From contig WJJN01000504.1 of NCBI GenBank assembly GCA_014729735.1, positions 1 to 6,826 of the forward strand: 6,826 bases of DNA. Reading direction: 5' to 3'. The translations under genes and the position numbers were made by a program. Source of the DNA: Candidatus Zhuqueibacterota bacterium (lineage in GTDB: Bacteria > Zhuqueibacterota > Zhuqueibacteria > Thermofontimicrobiales > Thiofontviventaceae). Shown here one piece after another: positions 1 through 5,771 of this stretch (the first letter of the stretch is position 1; every line of letters begins with the position of its first letter). A model generated the notes under the pieces. That model did no database searches. It was not told the origin of the DNA and saw only the letters and a program-made list of their open reading frames with translations.

Positions 1-62
1 AAGATCATCAGCGGAATAATGATCAATAATCCCAGCAATTCAGGATTGGCAAATCTAAACAT
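1..62 (-). CDS. N-terminus of a BatA/BatB-type VWA-domain membrane protein (partial, runs off the left edge)
   Basis: Only 20 full codons are in the window. They read MFRFANPELL followed by a hydrophobic run (GLLIIIPLMI). This opening (M-x-F-A-N-P followed by a membrane segment) is characteristic of the Aerotolerance-type N-terminal segment of BatA/BatB proteins, which continue into a periplasm-side von Willebrand factor A domain and a second membrane span. The ATG shares its A with the TAA stop of the preceding gene (TAATG), and a near-perfect ribosome binding site lies inside the end of that gene, so translational coupling is likely. Position at the end of a MoxR, DUF58, BatD-like series fits exactly. 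The VWA domain itself is outside the window, so the family call rests on the first 20 residues and on context. Confidence 0.8.
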   Translation of the reverse strand, partial: MFRFANPELLGLLIIIPLMI

Positions 63-1108
63 TATTCCACCTCCTTTTCCGCAGGTTCCCCGGTTACCGC
101 TTCCATTTCATCATCGCTCGCTTCTGTTTCTTTTGCGCCTGCATCCTTTTCATCTTCGGCAGATTCATCTTCCTGAACCACAATTTTCGTCGTATTTACG
201 ATATCATAAGCCAACTGTACCGCCTTCTGATTTTCTTCGTCCGACGGAATGTATTTGGCAAATTTCACAAAATCACACTGATGCAGAAATTCCGCAACCA
301 TATCGATCACTTCGCGATCGATGTTCGCTTCTTCCATATTGTTCAATAAATCGTACGTCGTCATTTCGATTGCAACGATATAAAATCTTCCCTCAATATA
401 CTTTCGAATAATTTCCGACAGCTCGATATAAAACAACTTGATCTCACCCTTTTCGATCAGATCGGATTTGGTCAGCCTGTCCAGCTCTTCCAGCGCAATC
501 TCATGCGGCGGACGTGGCGGCTTCTGACGCACCGGGATCAGGCTCTTTCCTTCTCTTCTTCGTTTGATGAAATAAAAGGTCAGCAGGGCGATCAAAATCA
601 GTATCAGCGCCACCGCACCGATGCGGATCATTTTCCTGTAATCCCGCTCTAATTCCAGCGGCGCTTTGATTTCGCGGATATCGCCTTCCTCGCTCGGCTG
701 CAGGCTCTCCACCACAATTTTGATCGATTCCGTGGAAAGCTCCTGCCAGGTCGTATCATCCGTCGCTCCAAACCGGATCGTCGCCGGCGGGATTTCGAAC
801 TCGCCGGTCACGAACGTGGAAATCGTGTATTCCTTCGTCAGAACGACCTTGCCGTCCTGCCTGACCGGTTCGGGATCGTTATAATCCAGTATTTCGAAAC
901 TCCCCAGATTCGCGCCGAACTCCGGGAATTCCACTTCGATATTCTCATCTTTGGTGATGATAATCGAATATTGGATTCTGTCGCCGATTGTGATCTTTGC
1001 CCGGTCGACTTTTGATTCTACAGAAATACTGCCTTGTTGTGATAATCCTGCCTGAATGCATAACAGGAGCAAAACTATTGTTGCAATTCCCGTTATTCTC
1101 CTCATCAT
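62..1108 (-). CDS. BatD-like membrane protein with cytoplasmic DUF4381-like domain (second of two)
   Basis: The 348-residue protein has a signal peptide (hydrophobic residues 8-20, probable cleavage near residues 20-23). An extracytoplasmic beta-rich domain follows (about 28-135), of the BatD/oxygen-tolerance type, with the motif TGEFEIPPATIRF at 101-113. A junction segment DIREIKAPLEL (143-153) resembles the short conserved motif often found before the membrane span in Bat-associated proteins. One transmembrane helix (161-181) ends in a basic stop-transfer KRRR. A cytoplasmic helical domain (about 200-306) carries LSEIIRKYIEGRF (230-242), a TT pair (250-251) and CDFVKFAK (278-285). The tail from about 311 to 348 is strongly acidic and low in complexity. 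The start could be ATG at 1108 or the adjacent ATG at 1105; AGG lies 7 nt before the first. It begins 8 nt after the upstream lipoprotein stop. The N-domain assignment rests on layout and context, not on a profile search. Function inferred: membrane partner of the MoxR/VWA machinery. Confidence 0.83.
   Translation of the reverse strand: MMRRITGIATIVLLLLCIQAGLSQQGSISVESKVDRAKITIGDRIQYSIIITKDENIEVEFPEFGANLGSFEILDYNDPEPVRQDGKVVLTKEYTISTFVTGEFEIPPATIRFGATDDTTWQELSTESIKIVVESLQPSEEGDIREIKAPLELERDYRKMIRIGAVALILILIALLTFYFIKRRREGKSLIPVRQKPPRPPHEIALEELDRLTKSDLIEKGEIKLFYIELSEIIRKYIEGRFYIVAIEMTTYDLLNNMEEANIDREVIDMVAEFLHQCDFVKFAKYIPSDEENQKAVQLAYDIVNTTKIVVQEDESAEDEKDAGAKETEASDDEMEAVTGEPAEKEVE
68..76 (-). 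promoter_or_regulatory. Strong ribosome binding site for the VWA gene, embedded in the upstream coding sequence
   Basis: On the minus strand the sequence reads AAGGAGGTG, with GGAGG ending 7 nt before the ATG at 62. It also encodes the Lys-Glu-Val near the C-terminus of the BatD-like protein, so the two genes share these bases. Such a strong site at a TAATG junction suggests high, coupled translation of the VWA protein. Confidence 0.8.
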
Positions 1109-1116
1109 AAATCTGC

Positions 1117-2055
1117 CTACTCTACTTTATCCTCATAAATTTCAGCGCCTTCTGCGCGCATCAACTGCATCGTCATCTGTTCCAGCGCTTCCTGCTGGCG
1201 CTCCATTGCCAGGTCCTGAGCCACCTGCTGTTTCACTTCTTCGAAAGATTTCTGGCGCTTGATGTTGCCTTCCTCATCCTTTTCCGCGTATTTTTCTTTA
1301 TTGGCATTATAATACAATTCAACATCAGACGGCTCGATTTTCACGCGGTTTTCGATCTCTTTTTTCAACAGATGCTGCACCATGATCTCCCGCTTCGCCT
1401 GAAATGCCGCTTCGATGATTTCCGCCTGTTTATCCAGTTCTTCACGTTTCGCTTTATCATATAAAATTTCTGTCAGCAGATACTGCTGCAGGAACTGCAA
1501 TTTCTTTTCTTTTGTATTGAATTGACTGCGCAGGTACGGCGGCAACTGGCTCAATTCGAAATCGATGTCGCCCTGCGTGATCTCCCGATTGCCGATCCGC
1601 GCCACCACCGCGCCGGGGCGCTTCTTGCGGATCTTTTCCGGCTCCAGGCTGGTGGTTTCTTCCAGCGCCTGAATCGCATCTTCCGAACGTTGCAGCCGCT
1701 CCAGGCAAGCAACGATCTTTTTGTTCGCCTCTGTCACCAGCTTGCTTTCCGGGAACAGATATTTGATCTTCAGATAATATGCGAGCGCATTTTCATAATC
1801 ATGCATTCTCTCGAAATAAATATCCCCGATCACGTAATTGATATTCGCCTGCTCGCTTTCATCCAGATTATAACTATTTATATAATGCTCGTACTGCTGA
1901 ATCGATTGCTGAAATAACTGGCGATTATAGAGTACATTTGCAAAATCTCTGGCTTTGCTTTTATCGATAACCGGCTCAGTTTTTTGTTCGGAACAACCGG
2001 CGATTAGCGCCACCAGTAAAACTAATAACAGCAGTTTTGGGTATAATGCCCTCAT
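1117..2055 (-). CDS. TPR plus SurA-N-like chaperone lipoprotein lacking a parvulin domain
   Basis: The 312-residue protein opens with a lipoprotein signal peptide and lipobox LIAGC (Cys21). Residues about 35-135 are paired helices with TPR-like spacing (for example DYENALAYYLKIKYLFPES at 86-104). Residues about 148-256 resemble the N-terminal chaperone module of SurA/PpiD/PrsA proteins: VVARIGNREITQGDID (150-165), a helix-rich stretch with LQFLQQYLLTEILYDKA (186-202), then VKIEPSDVELYYNANKEKY (238-256), which normally leads straight into the parvulin domain. Here only about 12 charged residues follow before the C-terminal helix KSFEEVKQQVAQDLA (269-283), so the isomerase domain is absent. A GGAGG site lies 6 nt before the ATG, and the gene starts 19 nt after the DUF58 stop. 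It may occupy the place BatC/TPR proteins hold in other Bat operons. Likely role, by inference: lipid-anchored periplasmic holdase or scaffold. It is not expected to have prolyl isomerase activity. Confidence 0.82.
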   Translation of the reverse strand: MRALYPKLLLLVLLVALIAGCSEQKTEPVIDKSKARDFANVLYNRQLFQQSIQQYEHYINSYNLDESEQANINYVIGDIYFERMHDYENALAYYLKIKYLFPESKLVTEANKKIVACLERLQRSEDAIQALEETTSLEPEKIRKKRPGAVVARIGNREITQGDIDFELSQLPPYLRSQFNTKEKKLQFLQQYLLTEILYDKAKREELDKQAEIIEAAFQAKREIMVQHLLKKEIENRVKIEPSDVELYYNANKEKYAEKDEEGNIKRQKSFEEVKQQVAQDLAMERQQEALEQMTMQLMRAEGAEIYEDKVE

Positions 2056-2074
2056 TTTTCTCCTCCCGTTAAAA

Positions 2075-2950
2075 TCATAAACGTTTCGCTCTCATGCGAA
2101 AAAAACGAATCAACGGCTCCACATAGGATTCGTTGGTTTTTATATCAATGTGATCCGTATTCAGCGATTGAAACAGCCGGGTGCGCTCGCGAATCCGCTC
2201 CGAAGTCACAGTGCTGTACGTGGTGCGCGTCTCCGTGTGTCCCGTATCCACCAGCACGATCTCGCCGGTTTCGGCATCTTCCAGCTCGATGAATCCCACA
2301 TCCGGCAGACTCAGCTCCCGCGGATCGGTCACCGTGATCGCCACGATATCGTGCTTTTTATTAGCGATCTGCAGCGCCTTTTCATAACCCTCGTCCATAA
2401 AATCCGAGACCAGAAACACGACGCTGCGACGGGTCGTCACACGGGTGAGATATTCCAGCGCCTCCTGAATATTCGTTTTCGTTCCCTCCGGCTTATGCGC
2501 CAAAAGCTCGCGCAGTACTCGCAGCACGTGGGTTTTGCCCTTTTTCGGCGGCACGAATTTCTCGATCCGGTCCGTAAAAATTATCAACCCCACTTTATCA
2601 TTATTTTTGATCGCCGAAAATGCGAGCAGCGCACAAATCTCGATCGCGATCTCGCCCTTCATCTGTTCATACGTACCGAAATTTCCCGATGAGCTCACAT
2701 CTACCAGCAGCATCACCGTCAGCTCGCGCTCTTCCTCGAACACCTTCACGTACGGATGCCCCATCCGGGCAGTCACATTCCAGTCGATGGTGCGGATATC
2801 ATCGCCGATCTGATATTCGCGCACCTCGGAAAATTCCATCCCGCGACCTTTGAATACCGAATGATATTCTCCGGAGAAAACATCGTTCACCAGCCCGCGG
2901 GTTGTGATTTCAATTCTTTTGACTTTTTTTAAGATTTCTTTAGATATCAT
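2075..2950 (-). CDS. DUF58 family protein with a VWA-like MIDAS fold
   Basis: The 291-residue soluble protein is a short-form DUF58 member with no signal peptide or membrane span. The DUF58 signature lies at about 35-75: GRGMEFSEVREYQIGDDIR, then the IDWNVTAR block, then a KVFEEERE stretch. A VWA-type fold follows: DVSSS at 84-88 matches the DxSxS metal-site motif, a KTN segment at 158-160 can supply the MIDAS threonine, and VFLVSDF (178-184) supplies the later aspartate. These proteins are encoded next to MoxR ATPases and are thought to be their cytoplasmic partners. I place the start at ATG 2950 rather than the in-frame GTG at 2953, because GAGG is 7 nt from the ATG but only 4 nt from the GTG. 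Either way the start overlaps the moxR stop (TGATG or GTGATG), implying translational coupling and a matched supply of the two proteins. Confidence 0.93.
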   Translation of the reverse strand: MISKEILKKVKRIEITTRGLVNDVFSGEYHSVFKGRGMEFSEVREYQIGDDIRTIDWNVTARMGHPYVKVFEEERELTVMLLVDVSSSGNFGTYEQMKGEIAIEICALLAFSAIKNNDKVGLIIFTDRIEKFVPPKKGKTHVLRVLRELLAHKPEGTKTNIQEALEYLTRVTTRRSVVFLVSDFMDEGYEKALQIANKKHDIVAITVTDPRELSLPDVGFIELEDAETGEIVLVDTGHTETRTTYSTVTSERIRERTRLFQSLNTDHIDIKTNESYVEPLIRFFRMRAKRL

Positions 2951-3939
2951 CACGGTACCTCGATCTTATTCAGCACCTGCCGCACAATATCTTCCGCTGT
3001 TTTCTCTTCCGCCTCTGCTTCATAAGTGATGATCACCCGGTGCCGCAGCACGTCCGGTCCGATGGAACGAACGTCTTCCGGCGTCACATAGCCACGGTGC
3101 CGCAGGAACGCGTGCGCTTTTGCCGCCAGCACCAGATTGATCGACGCCCGCGGGGATGCGCCGTACTGGATCAGCGGCTCCAGCTCGTCCAGTCCGTAAT
3201 CTCTGGGATTTCGCGTCGCGAACACGATATCGATGATATAGCGCTCGATTTTCTCGTCCATGTAGACTTCCTGCACAACGGAACGGGCGCTGATGATCTC
3301 CTGTGGTTTTACCACCGGCATCACTACCGGAATTGTTTTCTGCGTCATCCGGCGCATGATTTCCAGCTCTTCTTCTTTATTGGGATAGCCGATCTGCAGC
3401 TTCAGCATGAAGCGGTCGATCTGTGCTTCGGGCAGGGGATAGGTTCCTTCCTGCTCGATGGGATTTTGCGTCGCAAGAACCAGGAACGGATCATCCAGCA
3501 AGAATGTCTCATCGCCAATAGTCACCTGCCGCTCCTGCATCGCCTCCAGCAGCGCCGATTGCACTTTTGCAGGCGATCGGTTGATCTCGTCCGCCAGGAT
3601 CAGATTTGAAAATATGGGTCCCTGCTTGGTCATGAATTTTCCGGTGCTCTGATCGTAAATCAATGTACCGATCAAATCAGCCGGCAGCAGATCCGGGGTA
3701 AACTGAATACGTTGGAATTTCGTCTGAATTGCCGCCGAAAGTGTCCGCACAGCCATGGTTTTGGCAAGACCGGGCACGCCTTCGAGATGAATGTGACCGT
3801 TTGTCAACAATCCGATCAGCAGCCGCTCGATCATATACTTTTGACCGACGATCACTTTCCCGACCTCGTTCATGATTTTGTCAACAAATACGCTTTCCTT
3901 TTTAATTTTTTCATTGATCGCTTGAATATCGACGTTCAT
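2950..3939 (-). CDS. MoxR-family AAA+ ATPase
   Basis: The 329-residue cytoplasmic ATPase is of usual length for the MoxR family. Motifs in order: VGQ (31-33) of the N-terminal linker, Walker A GVPGLAKT (54-61), the family block QFTPDLLPADLIG (79-91), Walker B LILADE (113-118) followed by INRSPAKVQSALLEAMQE, sensor 1 in ATQNP (156-160), the EAQIDRF arginine-finger segment (171-177), and sensor 2 GASPRAS (260-266) in the lid domain. All catalytic elements look intact. MoxR proteins form ring ATPases that act as chaperones on specific partners, typically with VWA proteins, for metal-centre insertion, complex maturation or envelope stress. The overlapping DUF58 gene and the Bat-type neighbours indicate which system this one serves. 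GGAGG lies 6 nt before the ATG. The preceding 59-nt gap holds no convincing terminator, so it is likely cotranscribed with the upstream BatD-like gene. Confidence 0.97.
   Translation of the reverse strand: MNVDIQAINEKIKKESVFVDKIMNEVGKVIVGQKYMIERLLIGLLTNGHIHLEGVPGLAKTMAVRTLSAAIQTKFQRIQFTPDLLPADLIGTLIYDQSTGKFMTKQGPIFSNLILADEINRSPAKVQSALLEAMQERQVTIGDETFLLDDPFLVLATQNPIEQEGTYPLPEAQIDRFMLKLQIGYPNKEEELEIMRRMTQKTIPVVMPVVKPQEIISARSVVQEVYMDEKIERYIIDIVFATRNPRDYGLDELEPLIQYGASPRASINLVLAAKAHAFLRHRGYVTPEDVRSIGPDVLRHRVIITYEAEAEEKTAEDIVRQVLNKIEVP
2958..2961 (-). promoter_or_regulatory. Ribosome binding site that decides the DUF58 start
   Basis: The minus strand reads GAGG here, inside the last codons of the MoxR gene. 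Spacing is 7 nt to ATG 2950 and 4 nt to GTG 2953, favouring the ATG and a 1-nt TGATG overlap with the moxR stop codon. Confidence 0.6.
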
Positions 3940-3998
3940 CGATGTCCTCCATCATTAATCATCAGAAACAGATTTTGAGTTCACTTTTAGAAATTATA

Positions 3999-4967
3999 TC
4001 AGGACTCTTTGTAGAGTGCGGTTTTCGATTCTTTCAAATTCCGGTCCAGCATGTCTTCGAACAGCGTGTACAGCCGCTCCAATTCGGCACGCTCGCCTTC
4101 GCCACCGGAAAATTTGACTACATCAGATTTGTTCAATATTTCTTCCGTATTATTTATTAGACTTTCAGGCACGTCATTTTGTTTTAAACCGGAGATAATT
4201 TCTTCTGTCGTTGCCGTGGTCGCCGGAAGTTCATATTTTTCAGTAAGATATTTCTTCACCAGATGGGACAATTGAGAATACGCATCTTTTAGATGCAGAT
4301 CAGGATTATCCAGCGGGACCGACGCTTTCAACTGCTTCAAATAATCGATTTCGATTGGCGCCATCGCAGCAGCTTCTTCTTCCTGTCGCCGTCTTTTTTC
4401 GATTTGCTTCTTTCGCCCCCAAAAGATTGCAACACCCAAAATCACCAGTATTATGAATAGCACCACCCATTTGATCAACCCTTTTCTCGAACCCGGTTCC
4501 GCTACCGGCTCGATCACTTTCACCTCCAGCCGGTTCGTTACCAGATGCTTGCCCTCGCCTGTAACCGTATCGATGTATTTGACGATCACGCCTTCGATGT
4601 AGCCCATTCCCAGCTCCAATGGCATCATTTCGAATTCGAAGGTCTTGATCGCTTTCAATTCGCCGTCCACCATTTCCCGGCGATCCGAGCTGGAATTTGA
4701 TTGGATCGTGAAATTCCGTACGACCGGATCCTCCACCTCGCTGATCTCATACCGGCTCAATTCGCCGAACCATTCCACCTGAATTGTGAAAATCAGCGGT
4801 CGGTTCAACGGCACTTCCTTCGATGAAACGCTTGCTCTCATCTTAATACCTGATGAAATCGTATCCGGCTGCGCCGACGAGCCTGAATCGGGCGCCGGTG
4901 CTTGCGCATTCAACAGAGAAAAAGAAAGTATCCCCGCAATGAGAAAGACAGAAATTTTAATTTTCAT
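3999..4967 (-). CDS. BatD-like membrane protein with cytoplasmic helical domain (first of two, leads the operon)
   Basis: The 322-residue protein has a signal peptide (hydrophobic 5-19, likely cleavage LNA-Q after residue 21), then a short Pro/Ser-rich linker. An extracytoplasmic beta-rich domain (about 40-152) of the BatD type contains ASVSSKEVPLNRPLIFTIQV (45-64), typical of a beta-sandwich that opens with a 'V-x-x-x-x-V-x-x-x-x-P-x' pattern. One transmembrane helix (165-183) is followed by a very basic stretch (185-194), then a cytoplasmic helical domain (about 205-320). The last matches the second BatD-like protein in layout and motifs: YSQLSHLVKKYLTEKY (230-245), a TT pair (253-254) and SDVVKFS (281-287). 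A GAGG site lies 5 nt before the ATG. It is the first gene after the terminator at 5141-5184, so its leader should carry the operon promoter. The N-domain family assignment comes from layout and context; the membrane topology is clear. Confidence 0.8.
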   Translation of the reverse strand: MKIKISVFLIAGILSFSLLNAQAPAPDSGSSAQPDTISSGIKMRASVSSKEVPLNRPLIFTIQVEWFGELSRYEISEVEDPVVRNFTIQSNSSSDRREMVDGELKAIKTFEFEMMPLELGMGYIEGVIVKYIDTVTGEGKHLVTNRLEVKVIEPVAEPGSRKGLIKWVVLFIILVILGVAIFWGRKKQIEKRRRQEEEAAAMAPIEIDYLKQLKASVPLDNPDLHLKDAYSQLSHLVKKYLTEKYELPATTATTEEIISGLKQNDVPESLINNTEEILNKSDVVKFSGGEGERAELERLYTLFEDMLDRNLKESKTALYKES

Positions 4968-5018
4968 TTTTCCCTCAAAAATTCTTTATTCTGAAACGTA
5001 GACCATATTTTAAAGTTC

Positions 5019-5029
5019 CGGCGTTGCCG
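5019..5029. repeat. Small GC-rich hairpin in the operon leader
   Basis: The minus strand reads CGGC-AAC-GCCG: a perfect 4-bp GC stem with a 3-nt loop in an otherwise AT-rich leader, about 50 nt upstream of the first operon gene. It is overlapped by a competing GCGT/ACGC pairing. Short, so chance cannot be excluded. Confidence 0.35.
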
Positions 5030-5041
5030 ACGCATGTTTCC

Positions 5042-5090
5042 ACCTGACAACTCCGAAAAATTTACTATGAAATGCGAGTTGCTTCGAGGT
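5042..5090. repeat. Interrupted inverted repeat in the operon leader
   Basis: CAACTC (5048-5053) pairs with GAGTTG (5076-5081) and, outside it, ACCT (5042-5045) pairs with AGGT (5087-5090). The inner loop is 22 nt and AT-rich. No T-run follows, so it is not a terminator. It could be an operator, an mRNA leader structure or part of a decayed repeat. Confidence 0.4.
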
Positions 5091-5140
5091 TTTTCATACA
5101 AAAATTGCAGTGATGTGAAGACCGACTTCAAACAAATCAA

Positions 5141-5184
5141 GAAAAAGCCGAAGTGTCTAATCATCTAAATAAAACACATCGGCT
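5141..5184 (-). terminator. Intrinsic terminator of the clpB-TPR lipoprotein unit
   Basis: On the minus strand AGCCGATGTGT (5184-5174) pairs with ACACTTCGGCT (5156-5146): 10 of 11 base pairs with one T-T mismatch, a 17-nt loop, and a T-rich tail TTTTTCTT running directly from the second arm. The first arm begins 30 nt past the lipoprotein stop. No T-run follows on the plus strand, so it acts leftward only. The rather long loop and the mismatch make it moderately strong. Confidence 0.75.
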
Positions 5185-5214
5185 CAATAACTCATTGTAA
5201 CTCAGAAGTCTTGA

Positions 5215-5733
5215 TTAATTGCCAACATTTCTCTCTTCCGCGGTTCCCGGCTGATTTAAGAAATCGATATCATTTATATCCTTGCCGAGATTATCCAGCT
5301 CCCACTTTACAGAGCTTGCTAACTCGTTATCAGGATATTTTTCCAGGAACTCTTCATAATATTGCTTTGCAGTTTCCAGATCTTGCAAATTATTGGCGTT
5401 AATAAATCCAATCATAAACAACGACTGAGCGGCATATTTGCTCTCCGGATATTTGTCAATTAAATCTTTGTGCGTTTCTACGGATTTTTCAAAATCATTC
5501 AGATTATTCGAATATATTAAGGCAATTTTGTATTTTGCTTGAACAGCTTCCTCTGCATCCGGATATTTTTTCAGCACTCGTTGATAGGTTTTGATTGCAG
5601 TTAAGAAGTTCTCCTCTGCCTCATATTGCTCTGCCATTGTCATCAACTCTTCTTTGGTCTTTCTCTCCCCACACCCGACGACCATGATGATCAGAAGAAT
5701 CACAACCACAAAAGAAGCCAAATGTTTTAACAT
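5215..5733 (-). CDS. TPR-repeat outer-membrane-type lipoprotein
   Basis: The 172-residue protein starts with a lipoprotein signal peptide (hydrophobic 8-19) and lipobox VVGC (Cys21). Three TPR-like helix pairs follow at about 27-60, 64-98 and 101-136, with the recurring ends KKYPDAEE, DKYPESKY and EKYPDNEL that mark BamD/YbgF-like tetratricopeptide proteins. A short polar tail follows (137-172). It is smaller than BamD and I cannot assign a specific role; a scaffold in the cell envelope is the safe reading. The start is ATG 5733: an in-frame GTG exists at 5748, but GGAGG (8 nt from the ATG) lies between them and would be coding if GTG were used, and the signal peptide begins naturally at MLKHLA. 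It follows clpB by 38 nt without a terminator between. Its composition is visibly richer in A/T than the genes further left. Confidence 0.87.
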   Translation of the reverse strand: MLKHLASFVVVILLIIMVVGCGERKTKEELMTMAEQYEAEENFLTAIKTYQRVLKKYPDAEEAVQAKYKIALIYSNNLNDFEKSVETHKDLIDKYPESKYAAQSLFMIGFINANNLQDLETAKQYYEEFLEKYPDNELASSVKWELDNLGKDINDIDFLNQPGTAEERNVGN

Positions 5734-5741
5734 GTCTCCTA

Positions 5742-5746
5742 CCTCC
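5742..5746 (-). promoter_or_regulatory. Ribosome binding site that decides the TPR lipoprotein start
   Basis: GGAGG on the minus strand, 8 nt before ATG 5733 and immediately downstream of the alternative GTG at 5748. It supports the shorter 172-residue form. Confidence 0.75.
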
Positions 5747-5771
5747 ACTTTAAGTTAAATTATTGAGAAAG

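Larger units (their letters stand above)
4968..5140 (-). other. Non-coding leader of the Bat-type operon
   Basis: This stretch lies between the terminator of the upstream unit and the first operon gene and should hold the promoter. I see no hexamer pair good enough to name: TATGAA with TCTTCA 17 nt upstream (within about 5092-5121) is the nearest sigma70-like match and is weak. The region is rich in dyads (see 5042-5090 and 5019-5029). An ORF of 66 codons crosses it on the minus strand, but it starts inside the terminator loop without a ribosome binding site. Confidence 0.5.

Noticed and set aside
1522..1917. Plus-strand 131-codon ORF and similar long plus-strand ORFs (for example 2150-2692 and 3040-3609)
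   Set aside because: They lie wholly antisense to genes with clear motifs and have compositions expected of mirror frames (His/Arg/Leu-rich), with no recognisable domain.
4004..4017. ACTCT-TTGT-AGAGT hairpin at the end of the first BatD-like gene
   Set aside because: Only 5 bp with no following T-run in the direction of transcription; it does not support a break between this gene and moxR.
5092..5121. Possible sigma70-like promoter (TCTTCA, 17 nt, TATGAA on the minus strand)
   Set aside because: About 3/6 and 4/6 matches, in AT-rich sequence where such matches are common. Not strong enough to list as a promoter.
4964..5164. Minus-strand 66-codon ORF overlapping the start of the first operon gene by 4 nt
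   Set aside because: Its ATG sits in the terminator loop, no ribosome binding site precedes it, and the translation (rich in Phe, Arg, Asn, Ser) shows no domain or signal peptide pattern. The ATGA-like overlap is probably chance.
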